In this document: piece after piece, positions 46,462 through 56,528 of the stretch | How the letters are laid out: each line of letters opens with the position of its first letter | Position numbering within the stretch: position 1 is the first letter of the stretch | Assembly: GCF_025398255.1 (NCBI RefSeq) | Contig: NZ_JAODNW010000004.1 | Location: forward strand, 1 to 64,000 | Origin: Chelativorans intermedius | GTDB lineage: Bacteria > Pseudomonadota > Alphaproteobacteria > Rhizobiales > Rhizobiaceae | Reading direction: 5' to 3' | Length of the DNA stretch: 64,000 nucleotides | Notes under the pieces: model-generated | What the model was told of the DNA's origin: nothing | The model's input: only the letters and a program-made list of their open reading frames with translations | The model's database searches: none | Translations under genes and position numbers: made by a program

Positions 46462-47450
46462 GCGCAACGGTGCTGGAAACGCATGGGCTTACCCGCATCT
46501 TCGGCGGCGGGCGCACGCTCCTCGGCAGGCCGAAGCCCGGCGTGCATGCCGTGCAGGGGGTGGACCTTGCGCTGCGCGAGGGCGAGACGCTCGGCATTGT
46601 CGGCGAATCGGGGTGCGGCAAGTCCACGCTGGCGCGCATGCTGGTGGGGCTCGACGCGCCCTCGGCCGGCACCATCCGCCTGAAGGGCGAGGACGTGACG
46701 ACGCTCGCCAGAACCTCGCCGCGCGGCCTTGCCCGCCGCATCCAGTATGTGTTTCAGGACCCGGTCTCCTCGCTCAACCCGCGCAAGACCATCCGCCGCA
46801 TTCTGGAGGCGCCGATGAAGCACCTGCTCGGCTATCCGGCCGGCAAGCGTCGCGAGCGGCTGGCGGCGCTGATGGACGCGGTGAGCCTCAGGGCCGAGTT
46901 CCTCGACCGCTACCCGCACGAATTCTCGGGCGGCCAGGCACAGCGCATCGGCATCGCCCGCGCGCTCGCCGCAGAACCGGAGATCCTGGTGCTGGACGAG
47001 CCGGTTTCGGCGCTCGACGTCTCGGTGCAGGCGCAGGTTCTGAACCTGCTCGATGACCTCAAGGCGCGCTTCGGCCTCACCTATGTCTTCATCAGCCACG
47101 ATCTGTCGGTGGTCGAAAGCGTCTCCGACCGGGTGGCGGTGATGTATTTCGGGCGCATCGTCGAGGAGGCGGCCGCCCATGCGCTTTTTGCATGCCCGCG
47201 CCATCCCTATACGAAGCTGCTGTTCGACTCCGCCCCGGTCCCCGGAAAAAAGGGCCTGACCGGCGAGGAGGGGCTGGCGGAGCTTCCCGATCCCTACAAT
47301 CCGCCGCCGGGGTGCGCCTTCGCGCCGCGCTGCCGGCGCGCGGCGGAGGACTGCCGTGCCTCCCGCCCACCGCTCGAAACGCGCGAGGCGGGCCGCCATG
47401 CGGCGTGCTTCCACCCGCTGGGCGACGACGCGCTGGAGCGTGCGCAATGA
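46458..47450 (+). CDS. ABC transporter ATPase (DppF type)
   Basis: A 330-residue ATPase, the second nucleotide-binding subunit. It contains an insertion typical of DppF (FGGGRTLLGRPKPGVHAVQG), Walker A GIVGESGCGKSTLARMLVG, Q-loop VFQDPVSSLNPRKTIRRILE, signature HEFSGGQAQRIGIARALAA, Walker B ILVLDEPVSALDVSVQAQ and the C-terminal [19 protein letters not shown] motif that binds an iron-sulfur cluster in some Dpp proteins. It overlaps both neighbours (ATGA), so it is coupled to the fused gene and the GntR gene. Confidence 0.92.
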   Translation: MSATVLETHGLTRIFGGGRTLLGRPKPGVHAVQGVDLALREGETLGIVGESGCGKSTLARMLVGLDAPSAGTIRLKGEDVTTLARTSPRGLARRIQYVFQDPVSSLNPRKTIRRILEAPMKHLLGYPAGKRRERLAALMDAVSLRAEFLDRYPHEFSGGQAQRIGIARALAAEPEILVLDEPVSALDVSVQAQVLNLLDDLKARFGLTYVFISHDLSVVESVSDRVAVMYFGRIVEEAAAHALFACPRHPYTKLLFDSAPVPGKKGLTGEEGLAELPDPYNPPPGCAFAPRCRRAAEDCRASRPPLETREAGRHAACFHPLGDDALERAQ

Positions 47451-48223
47451 CGGGCGTGGCCGAGAAGGGCAGGCCGCGGCCGCCGCGCGGGCCGAAACGG
47501 CCGGCGGCGATCTGCGAGGAGATCAAGGACTGGATCGTCGCCCAGCGGCTGAAGCCGGGCGATCCCCTGCCGCAGGAAAAGGCGCTCATCGAGCGCTTCC
47601 GCGCCTCCAAGGGCACCATGCGCGAGGCCCTGCGCTCGCTGGAGGCGCAGGGGCTGGTGACGACGCGCACCGGCCCGCGCGGCGGCATCTTCGTCGCGGC
47701 CCTCGACGAGACCCACGCGATGGAGCTTCTCGGCAACTATTTCTTCTTCCGCCAGCCCTCGGTGGCCGACATCTATGCGGTGCGCTGCCAGCTCGAGCCG
47801 GAGCTTGCGGCGAGCCTGGTGGGGCGGCTGGCCGAGGAGGACTATCAGCGGCTCGAAGAGACCATGCGCGTCTACGACCATCCACCCGAAACGGTGGGCG
47901 AGGAATACCGCCAGCGCATGGCGGAGCTCGATTTCCACGCCGTGCTGGCGGCGCTCAGCCCCAATCCGGTGCTGGGTTTCATGTGCGGATTCCTGCAGAA
48001 CCTCCTGCGCAACCTCGCCGTCTGCCGCCGCATCTACGACCGCCCCAACCCGGCGCTGCGCGAGAGCGGGCTTTCCTACCAGACGCGGCTCATCGCGGCG
48101 CTGCGGGCGGGCGACAGCGAAAGCGTGCGTGCCATCATGTATCAGCACATGCTCGCCGCCTGGCGCTACATGGAAGCCTGCGAGGCCGAGGTGAGGGCGG
48201 ATTTCCTGCGCGTCAGAAGATAG
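47447..48223 (+). CDS. GntR/FCD family transcriptional regulator
   Basis: A 258-residue FadR-group regulator. The winged helix is EEIKDWIVAQRLKPGDPLPQ, EKALIERFRASKGTMREALR and SLEAQGLVTTRTGPRGGIFV, and the FCD domain has RCQLEPELAASLVGRLA, AELDFHAVLAALSPNPVL and SLSYQTRLIAALRAGDSES-type helices with His residues that often hold a metal. The start overlaps the ATPase stop, so it is encoded at the end of the transporter operon, and would be induced with it. It probably acts at the 16-bp palindrome at 41875, controlling both the hydrolase and the operon (autoregulation). It differs from the other GntR in the window, at 19504. Confidence 0.85.
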   Translation: MTGVAEKGRPRPPRGPKRPAAICEEIKDWIVAQRLKPGDPLPQEKALIERFRASKGTMREALRSLEAQGLVTTRTGPRGGIFVAALDETHAMELLGNYFFFRQPSVADIYAVRCQLEPELAASLVGRLAEEDYQRLEETMRVYDHPPETVGEEYRQRMAELDFHAVLAALSPNPVLGFMCGFLQNLLRNLAVCRRIYDRPNPALRESGLSYQTRLIAALRAGDSESVRAIMYQHMLAAWRYMEACEAEVRADFLRVRR

Positions 48224-48298
48224 GGGCCGGCATTGACATTTGCCCGCCGTTTCGCCACCTCACGGGGCGCGACAGGTTTGAACACGGGACACGGGGCC

Positions 48299-49564
<1,266 letters not shown>

Positions 49565-49568
49565 GCGC

Positions 49569-52067
49569 TCAGGCCGTCGCGAGCGCCGGGTCCCTTTCCC
49601 GCCACTGGTCGATCTTGGCCGACAGTTTCTGCGGCGAGATGGGCTTCGACAGGTAGTCGTCCATCCCCGCCTCCAGGCATTTCTCGCGGTCGCCGGTGAG
49701 CGCATGGGCGGTGATGCCGATGATCGGCGTGTGGCGGCCGAGCGCCCTTTCCGCCTCGCGGATGGCCGCCGTCGCCTCCAGCCCGTTCATCTCCGGCATG
49801 GACACGTCCATCAGCACCAGCCTGGGCTGCAAGGCCCGGTGCATCTTCACCGCCGTGCGCCCGTTGCTGGCGATGCGGTAGGTCAGGCCGAGCTGGTCGA
49901 GCACCTGGCTGAAGACAAGCTGGTTGACTTCGTTGTCCTCGGCCACCAGCACGTCGAGCGGCGCAGAGGAGGTGCGGGGCGCCGCCGCCTTCTCGCCATC
50001 GGCGACGAGGCGCGGGCGCGGCGCCGGCTGCGGCGGTGTTTCGGCGGGCTGGTCGGTGGCCGCCTTTGCGGCCTGCATGGCCGCCACCAGCGCCTCCAGA
50101 AGCGCGGAGGAACGGGCGGGCTTGTTGAGCTGCTGGGAGATAACGCCTTCGGCCACCAGGCGCCCGGTCTCCGACTGGTCCACGGAGGTGAGCAGGACGA
50201 TCGGGATGGCGGCGCTTGCCGGATCCGCCTTCAGGCGGCGGGCTACCTCCGCACCGTTCATGTCCGGCATCTGATAGTCCAGCACGATGCAGTCGACCGC
50301 CGCGCCGAGCTCGGCGGAGCGGCGCACGAACGCCATCGCCATCTCGCCGCCGCTCACCGCCGCACAGTCGAAACCCCAGCTCCTGAGCTGTTCGAGCAGG
50401 ATGTCGCGGTTGATCGGATTGTCGTCGACGGCCAGCACCCGCGCGCCGGAAACGTCGATGGGGATGGGCCGTGGGCGGGCCTCGGCGCTGTCGATGTCGA
50501 GCGTCAGGGTGAACCAGAAGGTGGAGCCCTTGCCGGGCGTGCTTTCCACGCCCATCGTGCCGCCCATCAGCTCGACGAGGCGCGAGGCGATGGCAAGGCC
50601 GAGCCCCGTGCCCTCGTGGCGGCGCGTGGAGGAGGAGTCGACCTGGGCGAACTTCTCGAACACCGCTTCGAGCTTGTCCTCGGGAATGCCGGGTCCGGTA
50701 TCCTCGACACGCACGGTGATGTCCGCCTTTTGCGCGTGCACCGTGCCGGACACGTCCACCAGCACATGGCCGCGCTCGGTGAACTTCACCGCATTGCCCA
50801 TCAGATTGGTGACAATCTGGCGGAAGCGGCCCATGTCGCCGACGAGAGAGGGCGGCAGGGCGGGGTCCACACGCACGATCAGCTCCAGATCCTTCTCGGC
50901 GACGCGCGGCGAGATCAGCGTGGCCACGTCCTCGATCACCTCGCCGAGACGGAAGGGGGCGGGGTCGAGCGTGAGCTGGCCCGCGTCGATTTTCGAGAAG
51001 TCGAGAATGTCGTTGATGATGGTGAGCAGTGCTGCACCCGACTTGATGATGACATCCACGAACATTGCCTGGCGCTGATCGAGCTCGGTGCGGGCGAGCA
51101 GCTCGGCCATGCCCATCACGCCGTTCATCGGCGTCCTGATCTCGTGGCTCATATTGGCCAGGAACTCGGATTTTGTCTTGTCCGCCGACTGGGCGCGCAG
51201 CTTCTCCGCCGCCAGCGAGACATTGGCGTCATGAAGCTCCTGGTGCGCCTCGTGGATGCGCTGGATCATGGGAAGCAGAATGCGCGCCCCCACCATCACC
51301 GTCGCCAGGATCATGGCGAGGCCGGCGAAGACGAGGGTGAGCTGCAGCGTCCCGTAGGTGGCCACGGTCTCGGCCTGTAGCGTCTGGGAGACGGCGTGGA
51401 TGTGCGGCCTGATCTTCTGGTTGGCCAGCACCTGCAGCTCGGCGAACACCCGGCGGGCGGCGGGAGCGGAGTAGTCGTTGAAGATGTCGAGCCGGTTGGC
51501 CAGCGTGAGGACGCTCTGCACCTCCGCCTTGAGCGAAGCGTGGCCCTCGCCCCCCTCCCAGACGACGCGCACGGCGGGCGGAACCGTCAGCCCGGCTATG
51601 CCGGCGATCACCGGTGCCTGCCGGGCATTCTGGCCGGGCCGGGCCGCAGCGGCCGCCAGGCGCTGGCTTTCCAGCGTGGTGATGTCGCCGCTGGCTGCCA
51701 TTTCCATCGCGTTGTAGCCTTTCTCCAGGCGTTCCAGCGCCGCGGCGAGGGCGGCGCGGGCCTGCTCCATGGAGGAGGGTCCTCCCCGCTCCTGGCGCGG
51801 CGCGGCATAGCCGTGCAGCCCAGCCGCATGGGCGGAATGCCGGGGCGCCAGGTGCAGGCTGCTGTGTTCAAGCCGCAGGGCGCTGTAGAGAACGTCGCCC
51901 GCGGCATCGGCCATATAGTCGAGCAAGGCGCCGAAGCGGACCTGGTTCTTGGCGCGCTCCATCTGCCAGAGCACGACCCCCGTTCCCAGCATCACGGCCA
52001 GCACAAAGCCCACCAGCACGGTGATCATCCGTCCGCGCATGTAGCGGCGTGTCACGACAGTAGACAT
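49569..52067 (-). CDS. Hybrid sensor histidine kinase with two receiver domains
   Basis: An 832-residue inner-membrane kinase. TM1 ([20 protein letters not shown]) is near residues 14-35, followed by a periplasmic sensor region of about 190 residues, TM2 ([20 protein letters not shown]), and then the kinase core: H-box [18 protein letters not shown] with phospho-His about 308, N-box [18 protein letters not shown] and G-boxes [11 protein letters not shown] and [17 protein letters not shown]1 has [15 protein letters not shown] (Asp about 597) and REC2 [17 protein letters not shown] (Asp about 754) with [20 protein letters not shown]. There is no Hpt domain, so a separate phosphotransferase is needed. 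The preferred start is the ATG at 52067; an ATG at 52082 is possible. The signal is unknown. Confidence 0.88.
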   Translation of the reverse strand: MSTVVTRRYMRGRMITVLVGFVLAVMLGTGVVLWQMERAKNQVRFGALLDYMADAAGDVLYSALRLEHSSLHLAPRHSAHAAGLHGYAAPRQERGGPSSMEQARAALAAALERLEKGYNAMEMAASGDITTLESQRLAAAAARPGQNARQAPVIAGIAGLTVPPAVRVVWEGGEGHASLKAEVQSVLTLANRLDIFNDYSAPAARRVFAELQVLANQKIRPHIHAVSQTLQAETVATYGTLQLTLVFAGLAMILATVMVGARILLPMIQRIHEAHQELHDANVSLAAEKLRAQSADKTKSEFLANMSHEIRTPMNGVMGMAELLARTELDQRQAMFVDVIIKSGAALLTIINDILDFSKIDAGQLTLDPAPFRLGEVIEDVATLISPRVAEKDLELIVRVDPALPPSLVGDMGRFRQIVTNLMGNAVKFTERGHVLVDVSGTVHAQKADITVRVEDTGPGIPEDKLEAVFEKFAQVDSSSTRRHEGTGLGLAIASRLVELMGGTMGVESTPGKGSTFWFTLTLDIDSAEARPRPIPIDVSGARVLAVDDNPINRDILLEQLRSWGFDCAAVSGGEMAMAFVRRSAELGAAVDCIVLDYQMPDMNGAEVARRLKADPASAAIPIVLLTSVDQSETGRLVAEGVISQQLNKPARSSALLEALVAAMQAAKAATDQPAETPPQPAPRPRLVADGEKAAAPRTSSAPLDVLVAEDNEVNQLVFSQVLDQLGLTYRIASNGRTAVKMHRALQPRLVLMDVSMPEMNGLEATAAIREAERALGRHTPIIGITAHALTGDREKCLEAGMDDYLSKPISPQKLSAKIDQWRERDPALATA

Positions 52068-52231
52068 GAACGGTGCCCCCATCCGTTTCCCTGTTTCCTT
52101 AAAGATCGGACAGACCGCTTAAGCAGCGATTAACGATGAAGAAGCAGCAGAGATCTTCGCAGCCCCGGCACGGTTCTTGACGGGGGCGGCTTTACATCTC
52201 AACCTTGCTTCATGTTTCTGGAGAGGACGGA

Positions 52232-52696
52232 ATGAAAGGCAGGAAGGCCCCGCTGGCCCGCGAGCTGAGCGTCGGGGAGGTGGCGCGGCGCAGCGGTCTC
52301 GCCGTTTCGGCGCTGCATTTCTACGAGGCAAAGGGGCTGATCGCCAGCCGGCGCACGGCGGGAAACCAGCGCCGCTATGGCCGCGACGTGCTGCGCCGGG
52401 TTGCGATCATCAAGGTGGCGCAGCGGCTCGGCATTCCGCTGGCGACCATCGGCGAAGCGCTGAAGACGCTGCCAGAAGCACGCCCGCCCACGGCCGCGGA
52501 CTGGCGCAGGCTTTCACAGCACTGGCGCGCCGATCTCGACGAGCGCATCCGCAAGCTGACCCGGCTTCGCGATCATCTGGACGAATGCATCGGCTGCGGC
52601 TGCCTGTCGGTGGAGACCTGCCCTCTCCGCAACCCCTTCGACACGCTGGCGGAAGAGGGGCCGGGCGCGAGGTTGCTGGAGGGGGATGGTGGATAG
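52232..52696 (+). CDS. soxR: Redox-sensitive transcriptional activator SoxR
   Basis: A 154-residue MerR-family regulator. The N-terminal helix-turn-helix is [20 protein letters not shown] and [20 protein letters not shown], and the dimer helix leads to the [2Fe-2S] cysteine cluster C119, C122, C124 and C130 in [13 protein letters not shown]. SoxR senses redox-cycling agents; outside enterics, it directly activates efflux and oxidoreductase genes. The ATG at 52232 follows gagagga. Its TAG stop is the first three bases of a TAGNGAR heptamer array. No clear SoxR box is visible immediately upstream. Confidence 0.93.
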   Translation: MKGRKAPLARELSVGEVARRSGLAVSALHFYEAKGLIASRRTAGNQRRYGRDVLRRVAIIKVAQRLGIPLATIGEALKTLPEARPPTAADWRRLSQHWRADLDERIRKLTRLRDHLDECIGCGCLSVETCPLRNPFDTLAEEGPGARLLEGDGG

Positions 52697-52770
52697 CGAG
52701 TAGCGAATAGTGAATAGTGAATAGTGAATGGTGAATGGTGAATGGTGAATGGTGAATGGTGAATGGCGAA
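52694..52770 (+). repeat. Heptamer array starting at the soxR stop codon
   Basis: Eleven tandem 7-bp units fill 52694-52770: two tagcgaR, three tagtgaa, five tggtgaa and one tggcgaa, followed by a degenerate tgggata. The first TAG is the soxR stop. Because 7 is not a multiple of 3, the TAG and TGA triplets come round in every reading frame. It is matched by an inverted array at 52839-52885, so the transcript can form a long hairpin with a loop of about 68 bases. Confidence 0.9.
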
Positions 52771-52838
52771 TGGGATATAGATCAGAAAAATTTGTAAATA
52801 CCGCTCACCTTTTCTTGTCTCTACACCCGCATATATAG

Positions 52839-52885
52839 TTCACTATTCACTATTCACTATTCACTATTCACTATTCACTATTCAC
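52839..52885 (-). repeat. Inverted heptamer array at the end of the polyprenyl synthase gene
   Basis: Six tandem ttcacta units (tagtgaa on the minus strand) followed by ttcacca, which reads tggtgaa and supplies the TGA stop of the polyprenyl synthase gene at 52882-52884. It faces the soxR array (52694-52770). The 68 bp between them are AT-rich (cagaaaaatttgtaaatacc), and together the arrays form the whole convergent intergenic region. Confidence 0.9.
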
Positions 52886-53799
52886 CACTCCCGTTCCGCC
52901 ACGAAACGTGCCGCCAGCCGCAGGACGGCGGCCTTTTCTCCGAAGGGTTCGAGAAGCTCCTCCGCCTGCTGGACAAGGCCGGCAAGCTGCCGGCGCGCCC
53001 ATGCCTCGCCGTGCAGGCCGGCGAGCGTCGCCTTTCCGGCGGCCGCGTCTTTGCCCGTGGCCTTGCCCAGGGCCTCGGGGCTCGCCGTCATGTCCAGCAG
53101 GTCGTCGGCAAGCTGGAAGGCAAGGCCAATGGCATCGCCGAAGGCGCAAAGCCGTTCGCGATCGGCCGTGTCCGCCCCTCCGATCACCGCGCCCGCCTCG
53201 CAGGCATAGCGGATGAGGGCGCCGGTCTTCATGGCCTGCAGTGCGATGATGCCCTTCTCGTCGGGCGGCGTGCGTTCGGCGGCGATGTCGAGTGCCTGGC
53301 CGCCGGCCATGCCGCCCATCCCGGCGGCACGCGCCAGACGACTGATCAGCTCCAGCCGGGTGTCGGGCGGCAGCGCGGTGCGCCGGTCCGCGATGATGTC
53401 GAAGGCGAGGGTGAGCAGGCTGTCGCCGGCCAGGATGGCCGTCGCCTCGTCGAAGGCCCGGTGCACCGTCGGCCGGCCGCGGCGCAGGTCGTCGTCGTCC
53501 ATGGCCGGCAGGTCGTCATGGATGAGCGAATAGCAGTGCAGGCATTCGAGCGCCGCCGCCACGCGCAGCGCCGCCTGGCTGGCCGCGTCGAAAAGGCGGG
53601 CGCTCTCCATCAGCAGGAAGGGACGCAGCCGCTTGCCGCCGCCCAGCACGCCATGCCGCATGGCCGCCAGAAGGCCGGCGGGGCGCGCCACCTCGCCGTC
53701 CAGCGGGCGCGCGTCCAGAAGCTCGCGCAGCATGGCCTCCACGGCCTCGGCGCTTTCGGCCAGCAGCGCCTCGAAGGTCTGTTTCGTCGTCTCGTCCAT
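52882..53799 (-). CDS. ispA: Polyprenyl diphosphate synthase (farnesyl/geranylgeranyl type)
   Basis: A 305-residue short-chain prenyl transferase that condenses isopentenyl and allylic diphosphates. It has the substrate loop [16 protein letters not shown], the first Asp-rich motif [38 protein letters not shown] and the second motif [18 protein letters not shown]. The residues before the first motif fit a farnesyl diphosphate synthase of the IspA type; geranylgeranyl synthesis is not excluded. I chose the ATG at 53799; a TTG start at 53835 would add 12 residues. The TGA stop lies in the heptamer array. It would use the IspG-derived precursors for quinones and undecaprenyl phosphate. Confidence 0.88.
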   Translation of the reverse strand: MDETTKQTFEALLAESAEAVEAMLRELLDARPLDGEVARPAGLLAAMRHGVLGGGKRLRPFLLMESARLFDAASQAALRVAAALECLHCYSLIHDDLPAMDDDDLRRGRPTVHRAFDEATAILAGDSLLTLAFDIIADRRTALPPDTRLELISRLARAAGMGGMAGGQALDIAAERTPPDEKGIIALQAMKTGALIRYACEAGAVIGGADTADRERLCAFGDAIGLAFQLADDLLDMTASPEALGKATGKDAAAGKATLAGLHGEAWARRQLAGLVQQAEELLEPFGEKAAVLRLAARFVAEREW

Positions 53800-53910
53800 G
53801 GCGCGAGCGATGGCCTTATTCGCCGCCACGGTCAAGCCTTTCGGCAGGCTGCCCGTTGCCAGTGCGGCCGGCGATGGGTATTTCGGGGCGCAGTCGCAGG
53901 GGAGAAGCAG

Positions 53911-54660
53911 GTGCCGGCGCCAAGGGTGGACGGTCAGAAACGGTCGGATGCGGCGCGCCGGCGGGGGCGCCGGGCCGGGGCCGGGCTGTGGCGGCGCTGG
54001 CTGCGCCGGCTTGGCGTCCTCCTTCTCGTCGTGGCGCTGCTGCCTCTGGCGCTCACGCCGCTTTACCGCCTTTCCTCAGTGCATCCGGTCTCGACGCTGA
54101 TGCTGGCGGATCTTGCGCGGCTGCAGGGCTATGAGCGCCGGTGGGTGGGCCTCGACGAAATGGGTGCGGCCGTGATCCACTCCGTCATGATGTCGGAAGA
54201 CGGCCAGTTCTGCTCCCATGCCGGCGTCGACTGGCAGGCGATCAACACCGTGGTCAACGATGCCCTGTCGGGCGAGCGCCCGCGCGGCGCCTCCACCATC
54301 CCCATGCAGACGGTGAAGAACCTTTTCCTCTGGTCCGGGCGCTCCTATCTGCGAAAGGCGCTGGAGGCGCCGCTGGCGCTCTATTTCGACGCCCTGGTGC
54401 CGAAGCGGCGCATCATGGAGATCTACATGAACATCGCCGAATGGGGCCCCAATCTCTATGGCGTCGAGGCGGCGGCGCAGCACTATTTCGGCCGTCCGGC
54501 AAGCAGCCTCACGGCACGTCAGGCCGCTCTTCTGGCCGTCACCCTGCCCAATCCGTATGCGCGCAACCCGGCCAGCCCGACGGCAGGGCTCAGCCGGCTT
54601 GCCGCCATCATCGAGGGCAGGGCGCGCAAGGCCGGCGCCTATGTCGGCTGCCTGGGATAG
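53911..54660 (+). CDS. mtgA: Monofunctional biosynthetic peptidoglycan transglycosylase
   Basis: A 249-residue GT51 glycosyltransferase that polymerises lipid II into glycan strands. It has an N-terminal basic region, one membrane anchor ([19 protein letters not shown]) and the GT51 motifs: [20 protein letters not shown] with the catalytic Glu, [37 protein letters not shown] and [20 protein letters not shown]. In [11 protein letters not shown] replaces the SQ of E. coli MtgA. There is no transpeptidase domain. GTG start at 53911, preceded by ggggagaagcag. Divergent from the polyprenyl synthase (111 bp). Confidence 0.92.
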   Translation: MPAPRVDGQKRSDAARRRGRRAGAGLWRRWLRRLGVLLLVVALLPLALTPLYRLSSVHPVSTLMLADLARLQGYERRWVGLDEMGAAVIHSVMMSEDGQFCSHAGVDWQAINTVVNDALSGERPRGASTIPMQTVKNLFLWSGRSYLRKALEAPLALYFDALVPKRRIMEIYMNIAEWGPNLYGVEAAAQHYFGRPASSLTARQAALLAVTLPNPYARNPASPTAGLSRLAAIIEGRARKAGAYVGCLG

Positions 54661-54673
54661 GGGGAAGAAGGCC

Positions 54674-55078
54674 ATGGTCAGGCGCGGCACCGCCCTCGGC
54701 TTCTTCGGCATCTTCGGCCGCTCGCAGGATCTGCGCCGGCTCGATGCGGCGCTGCGTCTGGCCGGCCTCCACCCCGCGCAGGTGCCGGAAGGGGTGAAGC
54801 TCGCCGCTGTCGGGCTGATGGCGGGGGATGGTGCGGAGGAGCCGCCGCCCGCCGCCTATCCGCCGGTGGGCCTGTTGATGGCGTTCCTGGCGCTGGGGCC
54901 GGACGGCTTCGCGCGGGAAAACGACGAGGCGCAGCTTGCCGCCGCCACGCAACGGCTGGAGGCGGCGCTGGAGGCGGGCGAGGGGCGGGACGCGCAAATC
55001 GTGCTCCTGATGCTGCATGCGGGGCTTGCGCACCCCGCGCTCGTCCGCGACTATGCGCTGCGGGCGGAGGAGGAATGA
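54674..55078 (+). CDS. Hypothetical protein
   Basis: A 134-residue soluble protein, with no signal peptide and no domain I recognise. It is rich in Ala, Leu and Glu with predicted helices (LRRLDAALRLAGLHPAQVPE, QLAAATQRLEAALEAGEGRD, IVLLMLHAGLAHPALVRDYA), and a pro-rich centre EEPPPAAYPPVG. It lies 13 bp after mtgA, with a ggggaagaagg site before ATG 54674, so it is likely co-transcribed with mtgA. Codon use is like its neighbours, and a true gene is likely. The context suggests a cell-envelope or regulatory role, but that is inference. Confidence 0.65.
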   Translation: MVRRGTALGFFGIFGRSQDLRRLDAALRLAGLHPAQVPEGVKLAAVGLMAGDGAEEPPPAAYPPVGLLMAFLALGPDGFARENDEAQLAAATQRLEAALEAGEGRDAQIVLLMLHAGLAHPALVRDYALRAEEE

Positions 55079-55240
55079 GCGGCGTGCGCCTTCGCCGGCG
55101 CAAAAAATCGCCGTGCCCCACTGGCCAAACAGCAAAGAGGCGTGTATAGGCGGCGCGAATTCCAGATTGCCCGGCCGTACCGTCAAGGGCCCTCGATCAT
55201 CAGGGCCGCAGGAGCGGCTGACCGAACAGCGGAGAGTACC

Positions 55241-55423
55241 ATGGCTGTACCGAAGAGAAAGACGACGCCGTCGAAGCGCGGTATGCGCCGCTCGGCCGAC
55301 GCCCTGAAGAAGCCGACCTATGTCGAGGACAAGGATTCCGGCGAGCTGCGCCGCCCGCATCACATCGATCTGAAGACGGGCATGTATCGCGGCCGCCAGG
55401 TTCTGGAGCCGAAGGAGGCTTAG
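55241..55423 (+). CDS. rpmF: 50S ribosomal protein L32 (bL32)
   Basis: A 60-residue ribosomal protein, [20 protein letters not shown] followed by [20 protein letters not shown] and ending in [14 protein letters not shown]. There are no cysteines, so it has no zinc site, as in alphaproteobacteria. bL32 binds 23S rRNA near the peptidyl transferase centre. An ggagag site precedes the ATG at 55241. It is followed by two hairpins at 55432 and 55551, then repeat copy C. Confidence 0.97.
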   Translation: MAVPKRKTTPSKRGMRRSADALKKPTYVEDKDSGELRRPHHIDLKTGMYRGRQVLEPKEA

Positions 55424-55628
55424 GGGCATCTTGCCGGGCAGGCGGAACCGCCTGCCGGCGCCGGATGCACCGATCACGCATTGGAGCGGATGCGCGAAGA
55501 GATGTGAGCGCCTTCCGTTTCAGGCTTCCCCGGATCTCAGGCAACATGTGGAAGGGCTGGCCTCGTGCCAGCCTTTCCCTTTTTGTTTTGGCGATCCGCC
55601 TTGCGGCGGCGGCCTTTCCTCCGGCCGC
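55424..55628 (+). other. rpmF downstream region with two hairpins
   Basis: This 205-bp stretch has no protein-coding gene. It starts with a GC-rich hairpin (gccgggcaggcgg at 55432 paired with ccgcctgccggc by 55459, one bulge), continues through about 90 bp of mixed sequence and ends in a strong intrinsic terminator at 55551-55590. The rpmF 3' UTR or a small RNA released from it could be held here. Confidence 0.45.
55551..55590 (+). terminator. Intrinsic terminator downstream of rpmF
   Basis: The stem ggaagggctggc (55551-55562) with gccagcctttcc (55568-55579), one G-U pair and a five-base loop, is followed by ctttttgtttt. This is the clearest Rho-independent terminator of the central part of the window. 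It lies about 128 bp after rpmF. Confidence 0.85.
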
Positions 55629-55733
55629 CAGACCGGTTGATCGTTTCATTGAAACGCTGATCCGGTCCATCTATTTGTTTTTGCCGCATTTGTGCGACGC
55701 CAGATGATTCCATCTGGCTGCAAGATGCCCTAA
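55629..55733 (+). repeat. 105-bp two-palindrome intergenic repeat, copy C
   Basis: Third copy of the family, in the same orientation as copy A, between rpmF (with its terminator) and the convergent phaR gene. Its right edge (gccctaa) supplies the TAG stop of phaR on the minus strand (55730-55732). Its left edge does not touch a gene; rpmF ends 205 bp earlier. The first palindrome is centred on cgtttcattgaaacg and the second is intact. Confidence 0.9.
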
Positions 55734-56326
55734 TCCTTCGACATGGCGTCGATCTTGCGCTGCATCTCCGCCACCTGCTCGCGCAGCTCCTTCAGGTCGC
55801 GGGTCTCGCCGGCCCTGTCGCGCCCGGCGGCCGGATCGGAGGGCGGGACCGGGGAGAACATGCGCATGGCCTCCTGGAACATCTCCATGTTGCGCCGCGT
55901 CTGCTCCTCGATCATCTTCATGGGCGCGCTCACCTGCATCATGTCGCCCATCGGGGTCTTGCCGAAGGCCTGGGTCATCTGCTCGCGCAGGCGCTCCTGC
56001 TCCCTGGCGAAGGCGAGCATGGACTGCTCCAGAAAGCTCGGCACCACCATCTGCATCTGGTCGCCATAGAAGGAGATGAGCTGGCGCAGGAAGGACACGG
56101 GCAGCATGTTCTGTCCGTTCTTGTCGTTCTCCAGTTCGAAGATGATCTGGGTGAGAACGGAATGGGTGATGTCCTCGCCCGTCTTGGCGTCCTGCACCAC
56201 GAATTCCTCGTCGCGCTTCACCATCGCGGCCAGGTCTTCCAACGTCACATAGGTGCTTGTGCCGGTGTTGTAGAGGCGGCGGTTGGCATATTTCTTGATG
56301 ACCACCGGGTCGTCTTTTCCGGGCAT
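55730..56326 (-). CDS. phaR: Polyhydroxyalkanoate synthesis repressor PhaR
   Basis: A 198-residue regulator that binds DNA and PHB granules and represses phasin and related genes. The N-terminal PHB_acc_N domain is [20 protein letters not shown], then [20 protein letters not shown], and the central part is [20 protein letters not shown]; a coiled coil rich in Met and Glu forms the C-terminal half. The ATG at 56326 is conserved. It is divergent from phaA across 202 bp and could control it. The TAG stop lies in the edge of repeat copy C. Confidence 0.92.
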   Translation of the reverse strand: MPGKDDPVVIKKYANRRLYNTGTSTYVTLEDLAAMVKRDEEFVVQDAKTGEDITHSVLTQIIFELENDKNGQNMLPVSFLRQLISFYGDQMQMVVPSFLEQSMLAFAREQERLREQMTQAFGKTPMGDMMQVSAPMKMIEEQTRRNMEMFQEAMRMFSPVPPSDPAAGRDRAGETRDLKELREQVAEMQRKIDAMSKD

Positions 56327-56528
56327 TCGCTCACCCCCTGCGCGGTGTCCTGGTCGGGCCGGCATCGGGCCCTGCCTGCCAGACAGGATATGCGAAAGAG
56401 AACCGCAAAAGAAAGGGGTTTTTGCTGCATGCGCTAAGCCGCCTACGCCGTTCTGGCCGCTTGACGCGATGCGGAATGAACGCGACAAAAGCGTATCGAG
56501 ACAATCCGCGTCCAGCAAGGAGAGAGCC

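Noticed and set aside
52150-52231. A SoxR box upstream of soxR
   Set aside because: atctcaaccttgctt is only partly symmetrical and misses the usual CTCAAG-TTGAG arrangement, so I do not list it.
52694-52885. The heptamer arrays as a CRISPR locus
   Set aside because: The units are 7 bp in direct tandem without spacers, so they are simple repeats.
56327-56528. PhaR-binding sites between phaR and phaA
   Set aside because: TGC-rich strings such as ttgctgcatgcgc occur, but they are short and common in GC-rich DNA, so no site can be supported.
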